From Novosphingobium huizhouense (GTDB lineage: Bacteria > Pseudomonadota > Alphaproteobacteria > Sphingomonadales > Sphingomonadaceae), in the NCBI RefSeq assembly GCF_020179475.1, contig NZ_JAILXZ010000001.1:744001-808000 (forward strand): DNA of 64,000 bases, in the 5' to 3' direction. The notes beneath the pieces were generated by a model. It was not told the origin of the DNA. It saw nothing but the letters and a program-made list of their open reading frames with translations, and did no database searches. How positions within the stretch are numbered: position 1 is the stretch's first letter; each line of letters starts with the position of its first letter. The translations under genes were made by a program, and so were the position numbers. Positions 49,669 through 59,556 of this stretch are shown here, piece after piece.

Positions 49669-50700
49669 CTATTCGCTGCCGACCGCCTCGGCAATGCTGG
49701 TCAACCCCTCGCTGCGCACGCGTTCGGCAAGGCCACGCACGATCCGCCGTGCAAGGCCCGGGCCTTCGTAGATCATCGCGCTGTAGATCTGGATCAGACT
49801 GGCGCCCGCGCGGATGCGGTCCCAGGCATCGTCGACGCTGGCGATGCCGCCCACCCCGATCAGCGGAATCCGCCCGCCGCTGGCGATGCGGAAGTCGCGC
49901 AGCCGCTCGAGCGCGAGCGTCTTGAGCGGCGCGCCGGACAGGCCGCCGGTTTCCTCGGCGAGCGGCGAGCGCAGGCCCGGCCGGGTGATCGTGGTGTTCG
50001 ACACGATCAGCGCATCGAGCCGCTTGTCGATGGCGATGCGGCAGATCGCGTCGATGTCGCTGCGCGCAAGGTCGGGCGCGAGCTTGAGGAAGATCGGGGT
50101 CGGGTTGGCGCCGCGCGCCTCGATCACCGCGTCGAGCAGCTCGCCCAGCGCCTTCTCGTCCTGCAGCGCGCGCAGGCCGGGGGTGTTGGGCGAGGAGATG
50201 TTGACGGTCAGGTAGTTGGCGAGCGGCGCCATGATCCGCGTCATCTGCGCATAGTCGGCAACGCGGTCAGGCGAATCCTTGTTCGCGCCGATGTTCGCGC
50301 CGAGCATCCCGGGGCGGCCCTTGCGCCGGCGCAGGCGCTCCGAAACGACCAGCGACCCTTCGTTGTTGAAGCCCATGCGATTGATCACCGCCTGGTCCTC
50401 GACCAGGCGGAACAGGCGCGGCTTCGGGTTGCCCTCCTGCGGTCTCGGCGTGACCGTGCCGATCTCGACGAAGCCGAAGCCGAGCTCGAACATCTGGTCG
50501 GCGACTTCGGCATTCTTGTCGAAGCCGGGCGCAAGACCAACCGGATTGGGAAAAACGAGGCCCGCGACGCGCTGCGCCAGCGCGGGCTCGGGCGCCGCGG
50601 CGGTCCCGACCGGCAGCGTCTTGAGCGCGGCAATCGTCAGGCGGTGGGCGGGCTCGGCCGGGATACGGAAAAGCAGGGGCCGTGCGGCTTGGTAGAGCAT
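49669..50700 (-). CDS. pyrD: Dihydroorotate dehydrogenase (quinone), class 2
   Basis: This is a 343-residue membrane-associated flavoenzyme of pyrimidine synthesis. The N-terminal helix (LYQAARPLLFRIPAEPAHRL) is the quinone/membrane part typical of class 2. FMN-barrel signatures are NPVGLAPGFDKNAE, FVEIGTVTPRPQEGNPKPR, TVNISSPNTPGLRALQ with the catalytic serine, IVSNTTI and PLIGVGGI. Length is normal. It is the first gene of a likely pyrD-ggt transcript. Confidence 0.95.
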   Translation of the reverse strand: MLYQAARPLLFRIPAEPAHRLTIAALKTLPVGTAAAPEPALAQRVAGLVFPNPVGLAPGFDKNAEVADQMFELGFGFVEIGTVTPRPQEGNPKPRLFRLVEDQAVINRMGFNNEGSLVVSERLRRRKGRPGMLGANIGANKDSPDRVADYAQMTRIMAPLANYLTVNISSPNTPGLRALQDEKALGELLDAVIEARGANPTPIFLKLAPDLARSDIDAICRIAIDKRLDALIVSNTTITRPGLRSPLAEETGGLSGAPLKTLALERLRDFRIASGGRIPLIGVGGIASVDDAWDRIRAGASLIQIYSAMIYEGPGLARRIVRGLAERVRSEGLTSIAEAVGSE

Positions 50701-50860
50701 CCTGGTGCGAAGTCCATCGAGCGTTGGGAAGATGCGCCAGCTATCGCGGGTGCGCCTCGATGCGCCAAGTCGGTATTATGACCGTTTCACCGCATTGTTT
50801 CACCCTACCTCGGAATTGGCGAACGCTGTTGCATGTGGGCCACCGATTTTGTCGAATCCG

Positions 50861-50980
50861 TACAATTCCCGAATCGAGCGATACCGTAGTGAGGCCTTGC
50901 GACCCGAAGGGCTCGGTGCAGCGATGTATCGGGTTCTCGACTTCAGGGCGGTCGTGCCCCTGGCGCGACCGCCTTTTTTT
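50861..50980 (+). ncRNA. Candidate structured small RNA or AraC-gene leader
   Basis: In the 339-base gap (50701-51039) a -10-like TACAAT (50861-50866) is followed by a fold. Arms TCGAG+CGATAC (50874-50884) and GTATCG...CTCGA (50926-50940) enclose a domain with the inner hairpin CCCGAAGGG. Directly after comes a strong intrinsic terminator. No protein frame fits. It could be a stand-alone sRNA of about 108 nt or a prematurely terminated leader of the downstream AraC gene. I recognise no known RNA family, and 6S RNA signatures were not convincing. Confidence 0.45.
50947..50980 (+). terminator. Strong rho-independent terminator
   Basis: A GGCGGTCGTGCC stem pairs with GGCGCGACCGCC over 12 base pairs (one G-U), with a 3-base loop CCT and a run of seven T (50974-50980). 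It points right. The only plus-strand material upstream of it in this gap is the candidate RNA, since pyrD is on the other strand. Confidence 0.88.
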
Positions 50981-51039
50981 CGCCTGCCCCAAAGGGTACC
51001 TGCTTGACAGGTTCCCCGGTTTCCCGATTGGGTTTCCCC

Positions 51040-52053
51040 ATGGGGCTAGGCTTGACATCAGGGGCGCGCGCGGATCGACTCCGTGCGGCGGATTTCGAGC
51101 GGCGGCGTGCCGAATTGGCACGGCGGCCTCTGACCAATGCCGGCCTGATCAAGCTCGACTATTATCCTGCGCCCGAGCCGCTCGCCCCGTTCGTCACCAC
51201 ATTCTTCCACTTCACCTGCGAAGAACCGCTGATCTCGGACCTGCGTCCGGCGAGCGCGGGGCTGCTGACGTTCTTCCTGCGCGGAAACGGCGAGCTGTTC
51301 GTGCGCGACGGGACGATCGACCCGAGCCACCCCGCCAGCCTGCTCACGCCGTTGTCGGCGGCGGCGCCGATCCTGGTCAATGGTCCGTGGCACGTGTTCG
51401 GCGCCGCGATCAGCCCGCTCGGCTGGGGCGCGCTGACCGGCGGGCTGTCGGCGGCCACCCACGCCAACCGGCTGCTCGAAGCGGGCGAGGCGATCGATCC
51501 CTCGCTCACCGCCTTCGCGCAGGCACTTGCCGCGCGCTACAATGCGCTGGGTGAGGCGCCCGGCCTGTCCGCGCCCGAAATGGTCGAGCTGACCAGCGCC
51601 GCGCTGGTGCCGCTGCTGCGCGATGTCCCGCCGGCCCACGCCCGGCTGATCGCGATCGTCGCGGACTGGCTGGGCGGCTCGCTCTCGCCGATGGTCGAGG
51701 ACCTCGCCGCCCGCTCGCCCTATTCGCCGCGCCAGCTGCAGCGCCTGGTCGATCTCTATTTCGGGCTTCCGCCCAAGCAGCTTGCGCGCAAGTATCGCGC
51801 GCTGCGGGCCGCGGCACTGCTCGGCCACCCCGATACTCCGCCCGAGCAGATCGCGATGGTCGAGGACCAGTTCTACGACCAGTCGCACATGATCCGCGAA
51901 CTGCGGCTCTTTGCCGGGCGCACGCCGGCCCGGCTCGGCGCCAGCGACGCGCCGGTGCTTTCCGCGCTGCTCGACTTGCGCAACTTCCGCGAGGTGAGCC
52001 CGAGCTTCGCCGCGCTGCCGAGCGACTTCGGCGGCGGCGGGGGCGAGAGCTGA
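51040..52053 (+). CDS. AraC-family transcriptional regulator
   Basis: This is a protein of about 337 residues with an N-terminal sensor domain ([16 protein letters not shown]...[12 protein letters not shown]) and a C-terminal AraC HTH pair: [33 protein letters not shown] and the second helix pair ending in [18 protein letters not shown]. The ligand is unknown. The start is uncertain. ATG 51040 is used, but a TTG at 51004 would add 12 residues; neither has a clear ribosome site. A structured, terminator-bearing RNA element lies about 60 bases upstream. Confidence 0.85.
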   Translation: MGLGLTSGARADRLRAADFERRRAELARRPLTNAGLIKLDYYPAPEPLAPFVTTFFHFTCEEPLISDLRPASAGLLTFFLRGNGELFVRDGTIDPSHPASLLTPLSAAAPILVNGPWHVFGAAISPLGWGALTGGLSAATHANRLLEAGEAIDPSLTAFAQALAARYNALGEAPGLSAPEMVELTSAALVPLLRDVPPAHARLIAIVADWLGGSLSPMVEDLAARSPYSPRQLQRLVDLYFGLPPKQLARKYRALRAAALLGHPDTPPEQIAMVEDQFYDQSHMIRELRLFAGRTPARLGASDAPVLSALLDLRNFREVSPSFAALPSDFGGGGGES

Positions 52054-52098
52054 GCCGGCCCTCGGGGGCGACCGCCGCCGCGATGCGCGGTTCGCGCC

Positions 52099-52142
52099 TT
52101 GCCTTTCCCGGTCCCGCCGCCTAGATAACCGGAGCAATCCGG
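52099..52142 (+). promoter_or_regulatory. suf operon promoter with Rrf2-type operator
   Basis: A -35 TTGCCT (52099-52104) and -10 TAGATA (52122-52127) are separated by 17 bases. A perfect palindrome CCGGA-GCAA-TCCGG (52129-52142) lies over the expected start site, followed by further GGTCCGATT-type repeats to about 52165. The first gene encodes an Rrf2 regulator with [2Fe-2S]-ligand cysteines, so autoregulation of the suf operon is the natural reading, inferred not shown. Confidence 0.55.
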
Positions 52143-52184
52143 TCCGATTTCGGTCCGGCCCGATTCCCAGGCGGATTTCCCGAG

Positions 52185-52663
52185 ATGCGTCTTTCCAGCA
52201 TGGCCGACTACGCGGTCGTCACGATGAGCGCCGCCGCGCGCCATTGCGGCGGGGCGCGCGTCACCGCGCAGCAGCTCGCCGAAGAGACCGGGCTGCCGTT
52301 GCCCACCGTGCAGAAGCTGGTGAGCAAGCTTTCGGCAGCGGGGCTGCTCAAGTCCGTGCGCGGGCTCGGCGGCGGCCTCAAGCTCGCCCGCCCGGCCGCG
52401 GCGATCACGCTTGCCGACATCGTCGAGGCGGTCGAGGGGCCGATCGCGCTGGCCAGCTGCTCGATGCCCGGCCGCAACGACTGCACCCTCGAACCCGCCT
52501 GCTCGGTCCGTCCGCACTGGCCGGTGGTCGACGCCGCGCTGCGCGGCGCGCTGGCGGGCATCTCGCTGGTCCAGCTGTCGCGCCCGTTTCCGTCTTCTGC
52601 GCCGACGCCGTCTGCCACCCCCTCGCACGCCCCCTCCCTCTCCTTTTCGCCCGAGTTGATGCC

Positions 52664-52667
<4 letters not shown>
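52185..52667 (+). CDS. Rrf2/IscR-type [2Fe-2S] regulator of the suf operon
   Basis: This 160-residue winged-helix regulator has the HTH at about 26-60 ([20 protein letters not shown], then the GLGGG wing) and three cysteines, C92, C100 and C106 ([17 protein letters not shown]), in the position of IscR's cluster ligands. It probably senses Fe-S status and represses the suf operon when the cluster is present. It is the first gene, overlapping sufB by four bases. The last 25 residues are a Pro/Ser-rich tail. Confidence 0.93.
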
Positions 52668-54162
<1,495 letters not shown>

Positions 54163-54163
<1 letters not shown>

Positions 54164-55104
54164 TGTTGCAGCTCTATGGACTGATGCACGTGGCCGACCC
54201 GGCGGTCCTCGCCACCGATCCCGCGTCCCCTGCGCCGCAGAAGGTTGATGTCTATTTGCGCAATGCCGCGACTCTGGCGGCATCGGCGCGGGTCGCCGAC
54301 ATGCCCTTCCGGCTGGTCAGCAATGCGCCCGAATGGCTCGAGGCGCGGCTTGCGGGGCTTGGCCTCGCCGGCGCGGCCGAGGTGATCGCGGGGGCTTTCG
54401 CGCGCGAAGTGCCCGGCGGCATCCCGTTCCAGGCGGCGCACTACAAGCTCGACCTGCTCTCGATGTTCGGCACCGGCGCGCTCGGCGAGCAGGTGGCGCT
54501 GGTCGATCTCGACATGGTGGTCCAGCGCAAGTTCGCGCTGCCCGATCCCGACGCGCTCTACGTCTACGACATCTGGGACCACGTCGCCTCGGCATTCGGC
54601 GACGTGCTCAGCCGCGACCTCGGCAAGTTCGACGTGCCGGCGGGCAATCATCGCTGGTACGGTGGCGAGTTCATCGCCGGAAGCCCCGCCAACTTCGCGG
54701 TGCTCTCCGCCGAGATCGAGGCGATCTGGCCCCACTATCTCGCCGCGCTCGGCACCACGCACCACACCGGCGACGAGATGGTCGTGACCAGCGCGCTGCT
54801 GCGGCTCGCCGCGCGCGGCTTCCCGCTGCGCGAAGCCGGCTCGCTCGGCTTCGTCCAGCGCTGGTGGTCGGCGCGGACCCGCACGCGCATCCAGCCGCTG
54901 GCGCGCTCGCTCGACGCCGCGATGCTCCATCTGCCCGCCGACAAGGACTACCTCGCCGCGCGCGCCGGCGCGCCCTTCGACGTCGCCGGCTTCCCCGACC
55001 ATTACCGCCGGCACGCCCGCGGCCGCCGCCACCTCGCCATGGTCAAGAACGTGGTCGACGTGATGCGGGGCCGCCGCGCGCAATACCTGCCGCAGCTCGC
55101 CTGA
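54163..55104 (+). CDS. Glycosyltransferase-like protein embedded in the suf operon
   Basis: This 313-residue soluble protein has a Rossmann-type start (VDVYLRNAATLAASARVA) and a DLD motif at 115-117 (QVALVDLDMVVQRKF) resembling the DxD metal/nucleotide-sugar site of glycosyltransferase families such as GT8. RWYGGEFIAGSPANFAVL and HHTGDEMVVTSALLRLAARG are also glycosyltransferase-like. The C-terminus is basic (RRHARGRRHLAMVKN). The substrate is unknown. It overlaps sufB and the next gene by one base each, so it is made with the Suf proteins. No Fe-S role is known to me. Confidence 0.6.
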
Positions 55105-55601
55105 TGAAGAAGACCCTCACTCTCCGCCCGGCCGCCGCCGTCGATGCACCCGGTGCGCGACCCCGGCGCGCCATTTCCGCCTCGCGGCTCGACCGCATCC
55201 ACGATCTCGCGCGCGAGCAGCGCCGCCACCCTTCGCCGGCGGAGCAGGCGCTGGCCGCGGCGCTTGCCGAGGCCTTCCCGGCGCTGCTGTTCAAGCGCAA
55301 GGCGGTGGCGGGCTCGGTCATCGCCGATTTCCAGTGCCGCCAGCGCCCGCTGGCGCTGATGCTGGGGGGCGATCCTGCGCTTGCCGAGCGCGCCGACCGG
55401 CAGCTTGCCGAGCAGAAGCTCACCGTCCTGCGCTTCGAGCCCGAGGCGGTGCTGGCCGACGTCGGCGCGGCGGTCGAACAGGTGCGCGCTGCGGTCGCCG
55501 CGCTGACCCGTCCGGCACGGCCGGCGCGCACGCCGCGCTTCGCCGGCGCCGCCCCGCGCGGTGGTCGTGCCGGCCCGCGCCCCCGGGTCGCGCCGCGATG
55601 A
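55104..55601 (+). CDS. DUF559-like protein with altered nuclease site
   Basis: This 165-residue protein aligns by eye with DUF559/Vsr-like small endonuclease-fold proteins: RRHPSPAEQALAAALAEAFP (helix), LLFKRKAVAGSVIADFQC (strand with D75 and C78), LALMLGGDP where active members have ELDG-type acidic residues, then DRQLAEQKLTVLRFEPEAVL. The usual glutamate before the DG is missing, so catalysis is doubtful. The last ~30 residues are a Pro/Arg/Gly tail. It is coupled to both neighbours by overlapping stop/start codons within the suf operon. Confidence 0.6.
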   Translation: MKKTLTLRPAAAVDAPGARPRRAISASRLDRIHDLAREQRRHPSPAEQALAAALAEAFPALLFKRKAVAGSVIADFQCRQRPLALMLGGDPALAERADRQLAEQKLTVLRFEPEAVLADVGAAVEQVRAAVAALTRPARPARTPRFAGAAPRGGRAGPRPRVAPR

Positions 55602-55987
55602 TGCTGCTGGCAGCCCTGATGGTGGCGGCCGACGTGCCCGATCCCGCGCCCGCGCTCGCGGCGGTCAAGACCTGCGACCGTGGCGAGATGAAGACGCTGA
55701 TCGGCAACGAGCCCCACCGCCGCACCGAGTTCGCCGCCGCCGCCTATGCCGAACAGCGCGCCATCGCGCAGGAGCGCTCGACGCTGCTCGCCGCCGCGCC
55801 GACCGGCGCCCCGGCGAGCGCCAGCGGACAGGCGACGACCGCCACCGCGCTCGCCCAGCTCGATGCCCGGCAGAAGCTGCTCGACGATGCCCGCGCCACC
55901 GAAAAGAGCTGGCGCGACCTCTTCGACGAGGTCCGCGCCGATTACCTCGCCAATTGCACGACCGGAAAACGCAATGCTGAAAATTGA
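55598..55987 (+). CDS. Small unknown protein upstream of sufC
   Basis: This is a 129-residue protein starting MMLLAALMVAADVP, a short hydrophobic N-terminus that could be a weak signal peptide. Two cysteines lie near the ends (residue 26 in VKTCDRGE and near residue 119 in YLANCTTG), with a helical, charged body (AYAEQRAIAQERSTLL, LDARQKLLDDARATEKSWRDLF). I recognise no family. It overlaps the DUF559-like gene by 4 bases and sufC by 14, so it is firmly inside the suf transcript. Confidence 0.55.
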   Translation: MMLLAALMVAADVPDPAPALAAVKTCDRGEMKTLIGNEPHRRTEFAAAAYAEQRAIAQERSTLLAAAPTGAPASASGQATTATALAQLDARQKLLDDARATEKSWRDLFDEVRADYLANCTTGKRNAEN

Positions 55988-56717
55988 CAACCTCGCCAAC
56001 GAAGTCGCCGGCAAGCCGATCCTCAAGGGGCTGTCGCTGACCATCAACGCGGGCGAGATCCACGCGATCATGGGGCCCAATGGTGCGGGCAAGTCGACGC
56101 TCGCCTATACCCTCGGCGGCCGTCCGGGCTATGACGTCACCGGCGGCTCGGTCGATTTCGACGGCGCCGACCTGCTCGCGATGGAGCCGCACGAGCGCGC
56201 CGCCGCCGGGCTGTTCCTGGGCTTCCAGTATCCGGTCGAGATCCCGGGCGTTTCCAACGTCCAGTTCCTGCGCGAGGCGCTCAACGCCCAGCGCAAGGGA
56301 CGGGGCGAGCCGCCGCTTTCGGGCGGCGAGTTCCTCAAGCTCGCCAAGGAAAAGGCCGGGCTGCTGCGCATGGACATGGACATGCTCAAGCGCCCGGTGA
56401 ACGTCGGCTTTTCAGGCGGCGAGAAGAAGCGCGCCGAGATGGTCCAGATGGGCATCCTCGATCCGAAGCTAGCGATCCTCGACGAGACCGACTCCGGCCT
56501 CGACATCGATGCGCTGCGGGTCTGCGGCGAAGGCATCAACGCGATCATGCGCAAGAGCGACAAGGCCGTGCTGCTGATCACCCACTACCAGCGCCTGCTC
56601 GACTACGTGAAGCCAGACTTCGTCCACGTCCTCGCCGGCGGCCGGATCGTCCGTTCGGGTGGGCCCGAACTCGCGCTCGAACTCGAACAGCACGGCTACG
56701 AGGCCGTCGTCGCATGA
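55974..56717 (+). CDS. sufC: Fe-S assembly ATPase SufC
   Basis: This 247-residue ABC-type ATPase of the SufBCD complex has Walker A GPNGAGKS at 34-41, the Q-loop in LGFQYPVEIPGVS, signature SGGEKKRAEM near 145-154, Walker B AILDETDSGLD and the H-loop LLITHYQRLLDYV. It drives conformational change for cluster assembly. The ATG overlaps the upstream small gene by 14 bases and the stop overlaps sufD. Confidence 0.97.
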   Translation: MLKIDNLANEVAGKPILKGLSLTINAGEIHAIMGPNGAGKSTLAYTLGGRPGYDVTGGSVDFDGADLLAMEPHERAAAGLFLGFQYPVEIPGVSNVQFLREALNAQRKGRGEPPLSGGEFLKLAKEKAGLLRMDMDMLKRPVNVGFSGGEKKRAEMVQMGILDPKLAILDETDSGLDIDALRVCGEGINAIMRKSDKAVLLITHYQRLLDYVKPDFVHVLAGGRIVRSGGPELALELEQHGYEAVVA

Positions 56718-57448
56718 CCGTCGCGACCCTGCCCACCCGCAAGGACGAAGCGTATCGCTACGCCGACCTTGCCGCGCTCGAAACGCTCTGGCCGCTGCCC
56801 GCCGAACGCATCGTGCTGGGCGCGGGCGAACAGGGTGCCAGGGCCATCGTGGTCGATGCCGACGGCGCGCAGGCCCGCGACATCGAGATCGTGCTGGGCG
56901 AAGGCGCGAGCTACGACCTGCGCGTGCTCAATGCCGGGCGCGCTTATGGCCGCGTCGCCGTGCGGGTCACGCTGGGCAAGGGCGCGAACTTTCACTTCGG
57001 CGCGGCGCAGCTGGCGGGCGGGGACCAGACGCTCGAGATCGTCACCGAAGTCGTCCACGCCGAACCCGACGCGACCTCGAACCAGGTCGTGCGCTCGGTC
57101 CTCGCCGGCCATGCGACGGGGACCTACCTCGGGCGCGTGGTGGTCGATCGCGGCGCGGTCGGCACCGACGGCGAACAGTCGATCCGCGCCATGCTGCTCG
57201 ATCGCACCGCCACCGCCAATGCGCGGCCCGAGCTCGAGATCTACGCCGACGACGTCAAGTGCGCGCACGGCTGCGCGGTCGGCGAACTCGACGCGCAGGG
57301 CCTGTTCTACCTGCAATCGCGCGGCCTTCCGCCCGCCGAGGCCAAGAAGCTGATGCTCCAGGCGTTCATCGCCGAAGCCTTCGTCGGCGCGGCCGAGGAG
57401 GAGCGGCTGACGCAGGCCGCGATCGCTGCGCTGGAGGGCTTGCTGTGA
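56714..57448 (+). CDS. sufD: Short SufD
   Basis: This 244-residue SufD has the C-terminal beta-helix core (GASYDLRVLNAGRAYG, GATGTYLGRVVVDRG-like segment, EIYADDVKCAHGCAVGELD with the key histidine, and LPPAEAKKLMLQAFIAEAF), but most of the N-terminal helical domain seen in the ~420-residue E. coli protein is absent. It pairs with SufB and SufC. The short form may still cap the SufB beta-helix. It overlaps sufC by four bases (ATGA) and sufS by four (GTGA). Confidence 0.93.
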   Translation: MTVATLPTRKDEAYRYADLAALETLWPLPAERIVLGAGEQGARAIVVDADGAQARDIEIVLGEGASYDLRVLNAGRAYGRVAVRVTLGKGANFHFGAAQLAGGDQTLEIVTEVVHAEPDATSNQVVRSVLAGHATGTYLGRVVVDRGAVGTDGEQSIRAMLLDRTATANARPELEIYADDVKCAHGCAVGELDAQGLFYLQSRGLPPAEAKKLMLQAFIAEAFVGAAEEERLTQAAIAALEGLL

Positions 57449-58656
57449 TCCTGGACACGCTCACCCGCATCGAGGAGTGGCCCGGCCTCGTCGATGCCGA
57501 CGGCCGGCGCTGGCACTACCTCGACAGCGCCGCCACCGCGCAGAAGCCGCGGCAGGTGATCGACGCGGTGACCCGCGCGCTGGGTGCCGACTACGCCACC
57601 GTCCACCGCGGGGTCTATACCCGCTCGGCCGAAATGACGCTCGGCTACGAGGCCGCGCGTCGCCGCGTCGCCGCGCTGGTCGGCGGGGCGGAGCACGAGC
57701 TGGTGTTCACCCGCGGCGCGACCGAGGCGATCAACCTCGTCGCGCAGAGCTGGGGCCTCGCCAACCTGAAGAGCGGCGACCGCATCCTGCTCTCGCAGCT
57801 CGAGCATCATTCGAACATCGTGCCCTGGCAGCTGATCCAGGACCGCACCGGCGTCGCCATCGACGTCTGCCCGCTGACCGAGGACGGCCGCATCGATCTC
57901 GACGCGGCGGAGCGCATGCTGACGCCGGCGCACAAGCTGGTCGCGCTGGCGCACGTCTCCAACGTGCTCGGCTCGGTGCTCGATGCGCCGCGCGCGGTCG
58001 CGCTGGCGCACGGCGTGGGGGCGAAGATCCTGCTCGACGGCTGCCAGTCGGTCGCGCGCCTGCCGGTCGACGTGAAGGCGCTCGGCTGCGATTTCTACGT
58101 CTTTTCCGCGCACAAGCTCTATGGCCCGACCGGCATCGGCGCGCTCTGGGCCAAGGCCCAAATCCTCGATGCGATGCAGCCCTGGCAGGGCGGCGGCTCG
58201 ATGATCGACCGCGTTTCCTTCGAACGCACGACCTGGGCGCCCGCGCCGCAGCGCTTCGAGGCGGGCACGCCCGCGATCGTCGAGGCGATCGGCTTCGGCG
58301 TCGCGGTAGAGTTCGTTGCAGGGATCGGGCTTGAGGCCATCCACGCCCACGAAGCCGCGCTGGTGCGTCAGGCGCGTGCAGAGCTCGGCCGATTCAACTC
58401 GGTGCGGTTGTTCGGTCCGGACGACAGCGCCGGCATCGTCAGCTTTGCGATCGATGGCGTCCACCCGCACGATCTCGGCACGATCCTCGACGAGGAGAAC
58501 GTCGCGATCCGCGCCGGCCACCATTGCGCGCAGCCGCTGATGGAGCACCTCGGCGTGCCCGCGACCGCGCGCGCCAGCTTCGGCATCTACAGCGATGACA
58601 GCGATATCGCCGCGCTCGTCCGCGGCATCGAAAGGACGATGAGGATCTTCGGATGA
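57445..58656 (+). CDS. sufS: Cysteine desulfurase SufS (group II)
   Basis: This 403-residue PLP enzyme liberates sulfur from cysteine as a persulfide. The PLP lysine is K224 in YVFSAHKLYGPTGIG, and the persulfide cysteine C361 lies in AIRAGHHCAQPLM, the group II short-loop context. Also visible are the DSAATAQKP start and EHHSNIVPWQ. GTG start, overlapping sufD. No sufE or sufU is visible in the window, so the sulfur-transfer partner is not local. Confidence 0.96.
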   Translation: MILDTLTRIEEWPGLVDADGRRWHYLDSAATAQKPRQVIDAVTRALGADYATVHRGVYTRSAEMTLGYEAARRRVAALVGGAEHELVFTRGATEAINLVAQSWGLANLKSGDRILLSQLEHHSNIVPWQLIQDRTGVAIDVCPLTEDGRIDLDAAERMLTPAHKLVALAHVSNVLGSVLDAPRAVALAHGVGAKILLDGCQSVARLPVDVKALGCDFYVFSAHKLYGPTGIGALWAKAQILDAMQPWQGGGSMIDRVSFERTTWAPAPQRFEAGTPAIVEAIGFGVAVEFVAGIGLEAIHAHEAALVRQARAELGRFNSVRLFGPDDSAGIVSFAIDGVHPHDLGTILDEENVAIRAGHHCAQPLMEHLGVPATARASFGIYSDDSDIAALVRGIERTMRIFG

Positions 58657-59147
58657 ACGACGACACCCGCAAGTTCGCGATCGAGGAAGTGCACGAGGTC
58701 GCCGCGCCCCGCCGCGCCTTCGTCGACGACGCCGTCGAGGAGACGCCCCTCGAAACCGCGGCCGAAAAGCTCGAGCGCAAGCGCGACTACCTCGAAGGCT
58801 TCCTCGCCGAAAAGCCGCAGGGCCTCGCCGCGGGCGAGCCGGGCGGCGCGATCTACGAAGGCGTGATCGCAGCGCTGCGCGACATCTTCGACCCCGAAAT
58901 CCCGGTCAACATCTACGACCTCGGCCTGATCTACGGTGTCGACGTCGGCGAGGACGGCCATGTCGCCGTCACGATGACGCTGACCACGCCGCACTGCCCG
59001 GTCGCCGAATCGATGCCGGGCGAAGTCGAACTGCGCGTCTCGGCGGTGCCGGGCGTGCGCGATGCCGAGGTCAACCTCGTCTGGGATCCGCCGTGGGATC
59101 CGCAGAAGATGAGCGACGAGGCCAAGCTCGAACTGGGAATGCTGTAA
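58653..59147 (+). CDS. sufT: SufT / DUF59 MIP18-family Fe-S assembly protein
   Basis: This is a 164-residue protein with an N-terminal ~60-residue extension, then the MIP18 domain: IAALRDIFDPEIPVNIYDLGLIYGV, TMTLTTPHCPVAESM (conserved cysteine) and VNLVWDPPWDPQKMSDEAK. SufT-type proteins help mature Fe-S enzymes. It overlaps sufS by four bases and is followed by a 24-base gap to the A-type carrier. Confidence 0.92.
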   Translation: MNDDTRKFAIEEVHEVAAPRRAFVDDAVEETPLETAAEKLERKRDYLEGFLAEKPQGLAAGEPGGAIYEGVIAALRDIFDPEIPVNIYDLGLIYGVDVGEDGHVAVTMTLTTPHCPVAESMPGEVELRVSAVPGVRDAEVNLVWDPPWDPQKMSDEAKLELGML

Positions 59148-59171
59148 GCTGCGCCCTATATTGGATCTGCC

Positions 59172-59546
59172 ATGACCGACACCGCCACCATCGCCACCAC
59201 CGGCCGCCGCCCCCGTCCCGCCGCCGTCGTGCTCACGCCCAGCGCCGAGGCGCGGGTCGCAACGCTGATGGCGAGCGCGCCCGAAGGCGCGATCGGGGTC
59301 AAGCTGTCGACCCCGCGCCGCGGGTGTTCGGGGCTCGCCTACTCGGTCGACTACGTGACCGAGGCGAACGCGATGGACGAACGGATCGAGACGCCGGGCG
59401 GCCTGTTCTTCATCGACGCCGCTTCGGTGCTCTACCTGATCGGCAGCACGATGGACTGGCAGGAGGACGATTTCACCGCCGGTTTCGTGTTCCAGAACCC
59501 CAATGCCAAGGGTTCGTGCGGCTGCGGGGAAAGCTTCACTGTCTGA
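59172..59546 (+). CDS. sufA: A-type Fe-S carrier (SufA/IscA family)
   Basis: This 124-residue HesB-domain protein has the three ligand cysteines C52 (RRGCSGLAY), C116 and C118 (GSCGCGESF). About 18 extra N-terminal residues precede the domain. It transfers clusters from the Suf scaffold to apo-proteins. The last gene of the suf block; a TetR regulator follows immediately. Confidence 0.94.
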   Translation: MTDTATIATTGRRPRPAAVVLTPSAEARVATLMASAPEGAIGVKLSTPRRGCSGLAYSVDYVTEANAMDERIETPGGLFFIDAASVLYLIGSTMDWQEDDFTAGFVFQNPNAKGSCGCGESFTV

Positions 59547-59556
59547 CACCGCGCAA

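Noticed and set aside
47964..49925. Open frame of 653 codons opposite ggt
   Set aside because: It is antisense to a complete gamma-glutamyltransferase and has no domain of its own.
50861..50980. 6S RNA or SRP RNA
   Set aside because: Characteristic SRP loop sequences are absent, and the length and internal bubble do not convincingly match 6S RNA.
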